The position numbers were made by a program, and so were the translations under genes. A DNA stretch of 64,000 bases from CAVYXK01 sp963708245 (lineage in GTDB: Bacteria; Pseudomonadota; Alphaproteobacteria; Acetobacterales; Acetobacteraceae): NCBI GenBank assembly GCA_963708245.1, contig OY970201.1, forward strand, positions 2,666,001 to 2,730,000, written 5' to 3'. Positions 16,458-26,200 of the stretch are shown one piece after another. Positions within the stretch are counted from its first letter, which is position 1; every line of letters starts with the position of its first letter. Below the pieces are notes generated by a model. The model searched no databases. It worked only from the letters and a program-made list of their open reading frames with translations, and was not told the DNA's origin.

Positions 16458-18004
16458 TCCTACTGCGTCACTCATCATGCCGCGCTTAAGGGCTGGCGCC
16501 TATGCCCGCAGCAGGGACATCGCGGCAGTGCATGGACGAAGGTACGTGCGAGACGGATGCGCAGCGTCGCAATCGAGTTCGGCACATGACGCTGCGAACG
16601 CAGCGGCAGCTCCTCTGGGTCGGTAACCTGCGGGAACGGCAGGTCGCTGGCCGCGCCAGGCGCGGGCAAGTCCTGAGGGGGGAATCGTCGCCTTCTCGGA
16701 GACCAGGAATCCGTAGGCCGCAATGCATAGGCTTGCGTGATGGTGAAAGCCCCGCCAGCCGCGGCCTTCGTAATGGCCGAGCCCGACCTCCTGCTTCAGA
16801 TCCAGATAGTCGCGTTCGATCCGCCAGCGCAGCTTGGTGAGATCCACCATCCGCTCGAACGTGATGTCCGACGGCAGCGTGGAAAGCCAGTAATGGTCCG
16901 GTTCGCTCGCGCCCTCTGGCCACTCGATCAGCAGCCACTCTTCCGCCGCAGGTTCGTTGCGTTTGGTATCATCGTGTGCCGGACGCACCCGCAGGCGGGC
17001 AAAGCGTGAGCTCAGTGCCGTGTTGCTGCCCTCTCGCCAGGTGATCGGCTGCCAGGCGTCGGCGGCCAGCTCGATCGCCAGCTGCTTGGCCGAGACCGGC
17101 TGATGCGCATCATCACGGCGCGGCCGTTTGGGCGGCCGGCCGCGGCCCGACCATGCCGGGGCTGGCACTGCTGCCTCGCCCGGCCGCCAGACTGCTGTGG
17201 TGGGTAGGATGCCGGCCACGTAGGGCTGTCCGAGTTCGCTGATCCCGCCACGCAGCGTAGCGTTGTTGCCATAGGCTGGGTCCATCAGCGCCACTGCCGC
17301 CGGCAGGCCATCAGCGTGGGCTTGGCGCATTTGCCGCAGCGCGATCTCCGGCTTGGTCTGGAACGTAACCTCCGCCGGCACGCCCGCGGTGATCCGCCGC
17401 ACCGGGTCGTCAGCCCAGTCCTGCGGCAGATACAATCGATAGGCGACCGGCAGGCTGGCCTGGTGGGTGGCCACCGAGAGGCTCACCGCCACCTGGCAGT
17501 TCTCCTGCTTGCCAAGCTGCCCGCAGTATTGCCGCGCCACGCCGACCGAGTGGTGGCCCTTCTTGGGGAACGCCGTGTCGTCGATGATCCAGGCCTGGAT
17601 CGGCTCATCGCCGGTGATGGATGGCAGCACCAACTCGCGCACCCGGGTCAGCATCGCCTGGTCCGACCATGGGGCTTGCGCCACCAGATGCAGCAGCGAC
17701 TGGTGCTGGGCCGCGGTCCGCTCTGGTGCGGTCACCGCCGCCAGCGGTTCGACGCTCTTGCGGCCCTCGGTCGAGATCAAGCCGATGCAGTAGTCTTGAA
17801 ACGGTGCGACCCGGTCGGCATGGCCGAGCACCGAGGCCAAATCCGCCGCGTAGGCTCTGAACCGGGCTTCCGTGCCAGACCGATCGCGAAGATCCATGCC
17901 GCCCTCCCCGAGCGGTTCGAATCTTCACCCGTACCATAGCGCGACCGCGTCGCAGCAAGGGCTAAATCAGGCCGTCAGCCCGTCCGGTTTGCGACTCAGT
18001 AGGA
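16458..18004 (-). mobile_element. IS701-family insertion sequence
   Basis: The 1,547-bp element has matching ends: TCCTACTGCGTC at the left and its complement (read inward TCCTACTGAGTC) at the right. Both ends abut TTAA (16454-16457, 18005-18008), consistent with a 4-bp palindromic target duplication. Its single transposase reads on the minus strand. The element sits between a PEP-CTERM gene and a group II intron/IS110 composite. Confidence 0.8.
16475..17897 (-). pseudogene. IS701-family transposase with a C-terminal frameshift
   Basis: From ATG 17897 the protein carries AWIIDDTAFPKKGHHSVGVA (first catalytic Asp), VALMDPAYGNN (second Asp) and LTKLRWRIERDYLDLKQEVG (Glu region), all IS701 hallmarks. 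After GYRPRG the open frame continues with unrelated residues to a stop at 16500. The usual family ending (RSQRHVPNSIATLRIRLA, then LPRCPCC) is in another frame and ends at 16475. A one-base change near 16610 would restore it. The catalytic core is complete, so partial activity cannot be excluded. Confidence 0.75.
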
Positions 18005-18154
18005 TTAAGGCCTCGCCACACAATTTGTCGGCTTTCGCCGTATTTCATGGGGCCATTATGCAGCGGACTTGCGCAGCAAAAAAACCCAATCTTTCCAGCT
18101 CCCTAGTTTTGCTGTTCGCGGTAGGGACGCCCATTGCTGAGCGCCCCCCGCACA

Positions 18155-18187
18155 GATCCGTGCGAGCGGAATTCCCGCACACGGCTC
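18155..18187 (-). ncRNA. Group II intron domain V
   Basis: On the minus strand GAGCCGTGTGCGGGAA followed by TTCCGCTCGCACGGATC folds as the short conserved hairpin of domain V. It directly follows the end of the reverse transcriptase ORF. Domain VI and the intron 3' end follow down to 18121. Confidence 0.8.
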
Positions 18188-19666
18188 CTACCTCGGGTGC
18201 CTGACGGCAAACCGCACGCTCGGCCAGGGATGCAGGACACGGGGCTTGGGGAGAAACTCGTCGGCCAGTTTCGCCATCCGCTGCCACGCCACGTATGCCC
18301 GCTGGCTGCGCCGGCAAAGCTGCCGGTGCCATAGGATCACGACATGGTAGCGGAACGCAGCCAACGCCGGGCTGTTAGTCGGCACGGCGTGGTAGGCGAA
18401 GTATCCAGCGACGACCTGCGCGAGCCACCTCCCGACTTCCGGGATTGGCACGTGCCTCCGCTCCCGCAGCGCCTCCTTGGTCTCCCGCAACTTCGCGCCC
18501 ATGCGATCCCGACGCGACTTCCTCCTGATCTGGAAGTCGCCTCGCCGGGACTTGCCGCAGATGAGTACAAAGCCCAGGAACTTGAAGGTTTCCGGTTTGC
18601 CAAGCCCCTGCTTCTCGCGGTTCTGCGCCGCAAAGCGGCCGAACGCGATCAGCCGGGTCTTGTCCGGGTGCAGCGACAGCGCGAACTCCCGCAGCCTATC
18701 ACGCATCGCGTCCCAGAAGCGCCGGGCGTCACTCTCATGTTGGAAGCCCACGACGATGTCGTCGGCGTACCGCACCATGATCATGTCGCCCGTGGCCTCG
18801 CGCCGTCGCCAGCGTTCGGCCCAGAGGTCGAAGACGTAGTGGAGATAGACGTTCGCGAGCAGCGGTGAGATCACCGAACCCTGTCCCGTCCCCTTTTCCT
18901 CTATCGTTACCGCTCCATCTTCCAGGACCCCGGCCCGCAACCATTTCTGGACGAGCCGGAGGATGCGCCTGTCGCCGATCCGATGTTCCAGGAAGCGGAC
19001 GACCCATTCCTGGGAAACTTCCGTGAAAAACGATCGGATGTCGGCGTCCAGTATGAAGTTCACCTTCCTGCTGCTGATCCCAACAATCAGTGCATCCAGC
19101 GCGTCGTGCTGGCTGCGCCCCGGTCGGAACCCATACGAGAACCCGAGGAAGTCTTGCTCGTAGATCACGTTCAGCACCGCCGCCACCGCCCTCTGGACAA
19201 TCTTGTCTTCGAGCGCCGTGACCGCGAGCGGGCGCTTGCTGCCGTCTTCCTTCGGAATGTAGCTCCGGCGGGACGGCAGTGCCCGGTACGCTCCTGTTTG
19301 GACCCTTGTGTGCAGGTCTGCGATCCGTTGATCGAGGCCCTGTTCATAGGTCTCCCACGTCATGCCGTCGACGCCCGGGGCTGCGTCACGCTTCATCGCG
19401 TGGAACGCCGACCGCAGCATCTCGGGATTGATGTGGTGAAGGAGCGCAGTGAACCTCTCCTTCTCCCCTCGCCTTGCGGCGAGCCGTACGCGGTCCAGCG
19501 CCTGTGACACACTTTCCCGGTCCTGCGCCCGGCGCGTGCTTTGCTGGCTCGCGTTCCCCTTGGTCCCTGTCCTTGGCTCCACCGGCTCCGCGGCGGATCG
19601 CTCCGCTTTGTTCGTCGGCTTCACGGCTACTACGACAAAGTCAGACTTCTCGGGCGCGTGCATCAT
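18188..19666 (-). CDS. ltrA: Group II intron reverse transcriptase/maturase
   Basis: The protein has about 492 aa from ATG 19666. RT blocks in order are FHAMKRDAAPGVDGMTWETY, YIPKEDGSKRPLAVTALEDK, VIYEQDFLGFSYGFRPGRSQ, FILDADIRSFF, GTGQGSVISPLLANVYL, and the catalytic MVRYADDIV. The thumb/X maturase region follows, ending HPWPSVRFAVRHPR. No HNH endonuclease domain is visible after it, so target-primed synthesis would rely on another primer. The protein looks intact. It assists splicing of its own intron and copies it into new DNA sites. Confidence 0.9.
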   Translation of the reverse strand: MMHAPEKSDFVVVAVKPTNKAERSAAEPVEPRTGTKGNASQQSTRRAQDRESVSQALDRVRLAARRGEKERFTALLHHINPEMLRSAFHAMKRDAAPGVDGMTWETYEQGLDQRIADLHTRVQTGAYRALPSRRSYIPKEDGSKRPLAVTALEDKIVQRAVAAVLNVIYEQDFLGFSYGFRPGRSQHDALDALIVGISSRKVNFILDADIRSFFTEVSQEWVVRFLEHRIGDRRILRLVQKWLRAGVLEDGAVTIEEKGTGQGSVISPLLANVYLHYVFDLWAERWRRREATGDMIMVRYADDIVVGFQHESDARRFWDAMRDRLREFALSLHPDKTRLIAFGRFAAQNREKQGLGKPETFKFLGFVLICGKSRRGDFQIRRKSRRDRMGAKLRETKEALRERRHVPIPEVGRWLAQVVAGYFAYHAVPTNSPALAAFRYHVVILWHRQLCRRSQRAYVAWQRMAKLADEFLPKPRVLHPWPSVRFAVRHPR

Positions 19667-20120
19667 CGGTTTCGGCTTCTCGCCTTTCCGATGCGGACCT
19701 GCGTGTCCAGCCGCAGGCCAAGCCCGAGATCTCCCGGTTCCCGAACAAAGAGCTTCCACACATGCCAGGGTCTCCGACCACGCCGGGTCGGACAGACACT
19801 CGCGTTATCGCGTCCGTCCATGTGGCCTTCCGTGATTACGAACACGTCGGCACCCGGGTTGCTCAAGTTTTCGCGGCTCAATGGCTGGCCTGTGTGCTCC
19901 CCTGCCGACGCTTCGCCGACACCCTCGCGGATGGCAGCGCACGGCTCGGGCCCGATGCGGCTCGCTACGCCTTCATCGTGGGGGACTTGCACCTCCTACT
20001 CCTTGCCGGTTTTGACCGGCGCACCGAAAATCTTGATGGGGTGGACGGCCCCCGCTCCCGGCATCGATGTGCCACAACGTGGTCGTCTGTGAACGCCACA
20101 ATGAGAGGAGCCCGTCCGCC

Positions 20121-21094
20121 ATGCAGGTTGCCACCATTGGTCTGGATCTCGCCAAGCACTGGTTCCAGGTCCACGGCGTCGATGCCAGCGGCGAGATCGT
20201 CGTCCGTCGTAAGCTGCGACGCAGCGAGGTGCCGGCGTTTTTTCAGTCGTTGCCAGCGTGCCTGATCGGCATGGAAGCCTGCGCGACAGCCCACTATTGG
20301 GCTCGCGAGCTGACCAAACTTGGCCACACCGTGAAGCTGATGCCGCCGGCGTATGTGAAAGCCTACGTCAAACGCAACAAGAACGACGCAGCCGATGCTG
20401 AGGCAATCTGTGAAGCAGTGACGCGTCCTTCGATGCGCTTCGTGCCGGTGAAGGATGCCACCCAGCAATCGGTGTTGATGCTGCATCGCGCGCGCAACCT
20501 GTTGGTCCGGCAACGCACCATGCTGGCATCATCGCGCCGCAGGGTCTCCGGCATGTTGAGACCCTGATCACCCAAATTGCTCATGAACAGGCGCGGCTTC
20601 CGGAGCTTGCGCGCTCAATTCTGCAGATGATCGTGGACCAGCTGAACGATACCGCCGGCAGGATCCGGCAGATCGAGGTGTCGCTGACGAGATGGCATCG
20701 ACAAAGCCAGGTCAGCCAATTGCTGGCCAGCGTACCCGGTGTCGGCATCATGGGGGCGAGCGCGATTGCTGCGACGGTCGCCGATCCGACGCTGTTCCGC
20801 TCGGGCCGAGAGTTCGCTGCCTGGCTGGGAATGACGCCACGGCAGAACTCGAGCGGCGGCAAGGAACACCTGGGCCGCACCAGCAAGCGCGGTGACAAAT
20901 ATATCCGGAGCCTGCTCATCGCCGGCGCGGTCGCCGTGCTCCGGCATGCACGCAATCGACCGACACGAGACGGCGAATGGGTTCGCGCCATGTTGGCACG
21001 CAAGCCGACCAAGATTGCCGCGGTCGCGCTGGCCAACAAGACCGCCCGCATCGGCCTTCGCCGTCCCCGTCCGCTGCGCTCCTCACGGCTATAG
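20121..21094 (+). pseudogene. IS110-family transposase, internally deleted
   Basis: The N-terminal RuvC-like part (20121-20567) begins MQVATIGLDLAKHWFQVHGV and includes GMEACATAHYWA and RNKNDAADAEAICEAV. Right after RQRTML the frame is lost: the expected ~10 residues are missing and the family sequence resumes in another frame as GIIAPQGLRHVETLITQIAH. The C-terminal domain with VPGVGIMGASAIAATV and the serine-containing RQNSSGGKEHLGRTSKRG ends at 21094. A deletion of about 30-35 bp near 20527 explains this, so the gene should be inactive. Confidence 0.82.
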
Positions 21095-21158
21095 CCGGTT
21101 TCCGCCAATTCGGGCTAGGATAGCCGTCTGTCTGCGGAGCACTGCGTCCGTGCCAACC

Positions 21159-21863
21159 ATGAAGTTCCTAGGTAATCTAGACACCTTACAGGCTGCGGTC
21201 GCCTCCTGCCACCGAATGGGCGAATGGACGGAGATAGGAAATAAACACTGCTTTCGGGCCAGAACTGGTGAGATTCTAAATTGGTGGCCGAGCACGGGGA
21301 CGATCCAGTTTCAAGGCGCCAATCCGGCGGCATTTGAAGCTGCATTAAGCGCATCAGTCGAGTCTCCGTCGCCTGTCGCCAAAGCCACCAGTCCCACAGC
21401 AAAGATATTTGTTGTCCATGGACATGATCGCGACGCCAGAGACCAACTAGAGCTGGTTTTGCTTCGCCTCGGCTTGAAGCCGTTCATCCTGCAAAACTCA
21501 GATGCCGGAGGCGCCACGATTATTGAAGCATTGGAACAGCATATCTATCGGGAATCCGGTTTTGGGATCATACTCCTAACGCCGGATGATTTTGGTTATA
21601 GCAAAGAGCTACCCGATGCGGACAGAAAGCCGCGCGCGCGCCAAAATGTTATTCTCGAAATGGGGATGGTCATGGCTGCGCTCGGGCGTGATCGCATGGC
21701 CATTCTACAAAAGGGAGTGCTTGAAAGGCCCTCCGACACCGATGGCATTTTACGCATCGAATTCAATCACCACGTGAGGGAAATCGTCCCGAACCTTGTC
21801 CGGCGTCTCCAGACTGCTGGCTTCGAGATTACGGCCGAGATGATTGCGGCTGCATCGGCCTAA
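21159..21863 (+). CDS. Stand-alone TIR-like nucleotide-binding protein (PF10137 type)
   Basis: The 234-aa protein has an N-terminal ~60-residue domain rich in Trp and Gly (WTEIGNKHCFRARTGEILNW) and a C-terminal TIR-like domain from residue 82. The latter reads KIFVVHGHDRDARDQLELVL, IIEALEQHIYRESGFGIILL, TPDDFGY, RARQNVILEMGMVMAALGRD (Glu 157) and ILRIEFNHHVREIV. This is the CAP12/Pycsar-type TIR-like family, whose studied members degrade NAD+ when triggered in anti-phage defence. No cyclase or sensor gene is adjacent. The frame extends upstream, but ATG 21159 is where family-like sequence starts; GTG 21150 is an alternative. Confidence 0.8.
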   Translation: MKFLGNLDTLQAAVASCHRMGEWTEIGNKHCFRARTGEILNWWPSTGTIQFQGANPAAFEAALSASVESPSPVAKATSPTAKIFVVHGHDRDARDQLELVLLRLGLKPFILQNSDAGGATIIEALEQHIYRESGFGIILLTPDDFGYSKELPDADRKPRARQNVILEMGMVMAALGRDRMAILQKGVLERPSDTDGILRIEFNHHVREIVPNLVRRLQTAGFEITAEMIAAASA

Positions 21864-22351
21864 GTAGCTGCGGCGTTGGCGGCACGCGAACAGGATGGCG
21901 GCAATGGTGGGGATCGTGGCTCCCCCTCGAAGCTAGGTTGCGCTTCCGGTCAGCAATGTCAAAGCCGCATAATTCCGTATTATGCAGGCTTTTCCCGGTG
22001 TTCGCAAAGTCCTCAACGGCGCCGATAAGTAATACTGGGAGCTAAACATGGTCGCACTGGTTTTTCGGGGGCGCGCCGGGGCGCCGCGAATACTTGATGG
22101 TGGAATTTTCCACTTGCCGCAGGGTGACACAATATCCAGGTCAACCTAGTGGCGAGCGGACGGCAAGATAGGAACCGTTTGCGCGGGCCCTGAGAGTGCC
22201 GCGAGTGCCCCAGCCGGAGCAATGGCCTGGCCCAGTGATAATTAAACCGGACAGCCGTTCCTCATACGCGGCAGTCCACCCCGGCACGGCCAGAAAATGT
22301 TCCTAACCATGAAATTTTTCCTTGACCTTGCTCGCATTCTGTGTTCTTATT
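21864..22351. other. Intergenic stretch with a palindromic site
   Basis: No gene is supported in these 488 bp. It contains the dyad GCATAAT-TCCGT-ATTATGC at 21967-21985, whose 7-bp arms and 5-nt core resemble sites used by tyrosine recombinases. There is also a possible promoter-like segment before the next gene. The block may mark the border between the mobile hotspot and the chromosome. Confidence 0.4.
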
Positions 22352-22357
22352 ATGTTC
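22343..22357 (+). promoter_or_regulatory. SOS-box-like GTTC-N7-GTTC overlapping a start codon
   Basis: GTTC TTATTAT GTTC matches the direct-repeat operator recognised by alphaproteobacterial LexA. It overlaps the ATG (22352) of the following gene and lies downstream of TTGACC at 22322. Such a match is expected about twice by chance in 64 kb, so only its position supports it. Confidence 0.35.
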
Positions 22358-23071
22358 GTGTTCGACACCGCCACCGCCCCGGTCGCAGCCGTCCAACCCG
22401 ACCCCCCTCGGGCCCTGCCGCCTTGCATCGGCCAGATCCTCGGCCTCGTCCGAACGCTCATCGCCTACGGCAAGAATCTCGCCGACACTCTGCGCCAGCA
22501 CGCCGCCGATCCCCATGCCCTCCCCTGTTTCGCCGTCGTCGCGAACATCTTCGGTACCACCGATCTCGCCCCGATATTCGCCCGCATCGCCCGCGGTCTG
22601 CTTCGCGCCGCCGCGCTCGAAGACAGGCTCCGCCGGCGTGCCGCCCGTGGCCGGGACCTGAAGCCGACGCCCATCCGCCTGCCCTCCACCCGCAGGCCGC
22701 GCGCCCCCAAACCGGCCATCCCGCCGGCCGAGGATCCCTCCCTCGTCCGCCTGCCCACGCCCGAGGAAATCGTGGCCAAGGACCGCCGCCGCCCGATCGG
22801 CGCCGTCCTCGTCGACATCTGCCGCGATCTCGGCATCGCACCTGGGCAAATGGACCGTGCGACCTGGGACGAACTGCGCCACGCTGTCATCGAGTATGGC
22901 GGCAGCCTCGTCACTCTTCTCTTCAGCCGCGCGCGCCGCCAGCTCTCCGCCAACCCCGCCGCCACCCCCGACATCGGTCCCATTCCCATCACCGGCCCAA
23001 CCATCGCGTTTCCCGCCTGGCCGGTGCCATTCCCGCAATCCCCAGCTCCCGCCTGCACTGGCCCACCGTGA
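22352..23071 (+). CDS. Hypothetical protein (239 aa)
   Basis: The protein begins MFVFDTATAPVAAVQPDPPR. A helical region (IGQILGLVRTLIAYGKNLAD, FGTTDLAPIFARIARGLLRA) is followed by a Pro/Arg-rich linker (RLPSTRRPRAPKPAIPP) and a conserved-looking helical block (RRPIGAVLVDICRDLGIAPG, MDRATWDELRHAVIEYGGSL). Proteins of this composition recur in Acetobacteraceae genomes but I cannot name a function. No ribosome-binding site precedes ATG 22352; a TTG at 22322 is an alternative. The gene converges with tssM. The opposite strand is also open but has no protein-like features. Confidence 0.6.
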   Translation: MFVFDTATAPVAAVQPDPPRALPPCIGQILGLVRTLIAYGKNLADTLRQHAADPHALPCFAVVANIFGTTDLAPIFARIARGLLRAAALEDRLRRRAARGRDLKPTPIRLPSTRRPRAPKPAIPPAEDPSLVRLPTPEEIVAKDRRRPIGAVLVDICRDLGIAPGQMDRATWDELRHAVIEYGGSLVTLLFSRARRQLSANPAATPDIGPIPITGPTIAFPAWPVPFPQSPAPACTGPP

Positions 23072-23214
23072 CCGGGGGTGTCCGAACCATGGAGCCGTGA
23101 CGCACGGGGCCGGCCAACGGCCAGCCCCGTCGTCCCGATTCGACGCGTGGAAAATCAATGGGTGCGCTCGCGGTCAGAGGACAGAGGGAAGCATCTTCTT
23201 TGCGCCGGCTAGTA

Positions 23215-26200
23215 TCAGCCGCTCACCCCCGGACATCGAAAATCCTGCAATAGGCCCGGCGAAAACGGGTCGTTTTTTGCGTCGACCCGAATCTCGAATG
23301 TCACCTGCCGATCGCCCATCTGGAACATCAGCGTATAGCGATCAGCCGAAGCAGTGGGCCGCAACTTGGCGCGACCGAACAGGCGGAACATCGACCACGG
23401 TCCGCTGTCCTGCAAAATGCCCGACTGGCCAGGCGGTGGCGGGTCGAACGCGAGGCGCGCAGTCGACGTCTGCGCCGAGCCGGGCCAAGTGATCTCAATC
23501 GGGCGCGGTGGACTGTGAGACGCTGTAATGACGGTGCCGTCCAGATCCAGAGTGGCCTGCTTGGTGGTGCGGTCGACGCTGACCGGCATGATATCGAAAC
23601 GGATAGATGGTGTTGTTGCCCCCGCGGCGAAGAACGCATCGCGGATATTGGCGGCGCGCTGGAATTGCGCGAGATCGGCCGGAGAAACCGGTGCCGGAAC
23701 GCCATCGGCAGCCTGCGGGCGCCACACTGTACCCGACATATCCACATATGGGCGCAGCAGCGTATTCATGAAGCCGTCGATGAGCCCACCGGGCGCGAAC
23801 AGTTGGGAAAAGTCCGCAAGCGACATGTCGTTCGTGGAATCGCGTGCGAACGGGTAGTCGCTCTTGATCGAAACGGAACACACAGCTGCCGGCCCGTCCG
23901 GTGCATTGAAAACCGCGGCCACCTGGCCGCGTGGATTGCCGCCAACCAATGCGGCGCTGCTTGCGGCAATGGAAGCGAGCCAGCGCGAGACCGGCTGCGG
24001 CAGCCGCGCCGCTTCTGCCTGCAGCGCGACTACGGGGTTGTCGCCCGCAGCGAGCGCAGGGGGTGAGCTGCCGATGGGGGCAGCGGCCAACTTCGCCATG
24101 AGCTGCTGAGTATCGATCAGCGACTTCAGCATCTGGTCGATCGGAGCACCCGGCCCGTCGCCGATGAAGGACAGCAGGGCCTGGTAGCGCTGATCGATCT
24201 CGTGACCAGGTGCCGAAGACACAGGCTCAGTCGGCGGCGCCTTGCCGAGCACCGCCTGCAATTGCTCGGCAGCGGTGTCCACACTTGGCAGTGCCGCCGG
24301 CTTCGGCGCAGGTGTCGCGGCGGCGCTCCCCGATGGCGGCACCGACAAACGCAGTTGCCGCCCGATAGCGACCAGCAGCGCCCGCATCGGCGATTCCGGC
24401 GAGGCCACGATATACAGATCCTGCGCGGCCCGAGGCAGGCTGCGCATCTGCACGAAATTCAGATCCGTCAGCATCGCATCCCAGACACGCGCATAGTCAT
24501 CTTCATACAGCGCGATGATCTGCTGTCGAAGCGCCTGCATCTGCGGCCCATTTGGATCGAACTCGACGCGCCTGCCGAGAACCCAGCTCTCGGACACGAC
24601 GCTTCGCGCAGCCGCATCGAGCGATGGGAGCAACACCTTGTAAAACCCGTCGACGGTAAAGAAGCCCGGCACGCCCTCGCTGAGAGATTTGCCCGACGCT
24701 CGGACGAACAGGTCAACACCGGCAGCGCCGAGGGCATCACTCGGCCGCCACGGCGGAAGTTGCTGGGCGGCCGCGGATGGTCCGATACGGGAATAGGCCC
24801 GCTGCGCCAGCGAGACGTCGCTGAATGCGCGGCGAGCCTGCACCACCAGATCGCCATCCAGCGATACCGGCGGCAACGGCTCCGCCAAGAGTGCGTCCAA
24901 ATGACGCAACAGGGCCTCGCGCGTCGGCGCCAGTTCGTCACCGGGATACGATCCTTGCCAGTCGAGCTTCATCCACTCGTCCACAAGATCGCGGTCCAAT
25001 GGCCCGGCGCCGCCGAGCATCAGATAGACGCGGGTCGCCTCGTACAGAAACTCAGGTTGGTTCATGTTGCCGCGTAGCTGAGCTTCAAGCCGCCACACCA
25101 ACCGTGGCAGCAAGGCCCGCTCGAGTGCGTGTCGATAAACCTCATGCGCCGCAGCGGCGAGCTTGGCTTCCTGCGACAGCCCGAGCTTCCACCATGGCGG
25201 TGGTGCTGCCGCGGATTTGTCGAGACTCTCCGACAATGCCCGCGCCTGATCCAACCATGGCAGCAGGCGCGGCAGGTCAGCGTCGGCAACAGGATCCAGC
25301 TTCAGTTGACCGGCCGCCTGTTCGTAGTGTTTCAGGGCTGCGTCGGCGGCATCGATCTGGCGCCGTTCTATTCCCTGAATACGCCAGAGCAGTGCCCCAG
25401 CCGCCAACACCACTATCGCAGCGCCCGCGAAACCGACGGCACGCACCACGGCACGGCGACGCTCAGCGACAGGGTTGCGGGCGACCAGCATGGCCTCCCC
25501 GAAAATCACCTCACGAAGCAGTTTGCTTAGGAAAAAGCTACGTCCTTGACCCGGTCGCAGGCTGGGCACGCTGCGTTGGTCCAGCCCGAAGGAACGGGCC
25601 ATTGTTCCGAGCAATCGGTCGATCGGCGTGCCTTCCTGCGTTCCGCTGGTCAGGTAGGCTCCGCGCAACAGCAATGCCGGATCCTCGGGTGAGCCGCCGA
25701 ACGCGGCCTGCAGGAATCCGACCAGCAGCTGCTCGAGGCTCGCGACCTGGCCCGGGAACATTGCGATCAGCGATCGCCGGTCCAGGTTCTGCTCGGCTTG
25801 CAAACGCTGGAACAGGCGTAGGTTCAACCGATCGACCAGTGCATGGAATTCTGCTGCAAACCCGGCAACCGAGCCACCCGCGTCCGCCGCCAGCGCGAAG
25901 GTCGTACCCCAAACCTGCGCCCGCTGCGCCTCATCGAGATCGTCGAAGAACTCGGTAAACCCGGCGATCAGATCGGCCTTCGTGAACACGGCGTACACCG
26001 GCATCCGAACACCGAGCCGGGCCTCCATCTCCCTGATCCGCTGGCGGATCGCCCGAGCGTGTGCCTGGCGTTCGGCGGCCGGTGCCCTGGCCACGTCGCT
26101 GAGGGCTATCGCGACGATGACACCGTTCAGTGGCTGGCGCGGTCGCGTGCGATGCAGCAGGTCGAGGAACGCGGTCCAGCCGGCCCGGTCAACAGCCTCG

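Larger units (their letters stand above)
18121..20024 (-). mobile_element. Group II intron with encoded reverse transcriptase
   Basis: The 1.9-kb element on the minus strand begins GTGCGCCGGTCAAAACCGG (5' end at 20024) and ends ...GGCGTCCCTAC (3' end at 18121). It has an internal ORF in domain IV and a recognisable domain V and VI at the 3' end. Boundaries were set from the GTGCG 5' consensus and the AC 3' end. The intron lies in antisense orientation to the IS110 gene, 97 bp upstream of its start codon. Transposition is by retrohoming of the spliced lariat with its maturase. Confidence 0.8.

Noticed and set aside
17908..17918. GGTTCGAATC, reminiscent of a tRNA T-arm
   Set aside because: It lies in the 5' flank of the IS701 transposase; no matching acceptor, D or anticodon arms were found around it.
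22262..23158. Long minus-strand open frame opposite the hypothetical gene at 22352
   Set aside because: Gly/Ala/Arg-rich product without protein-like features; the plus-strand frame has ordered helices and a better-looking N-terminus.
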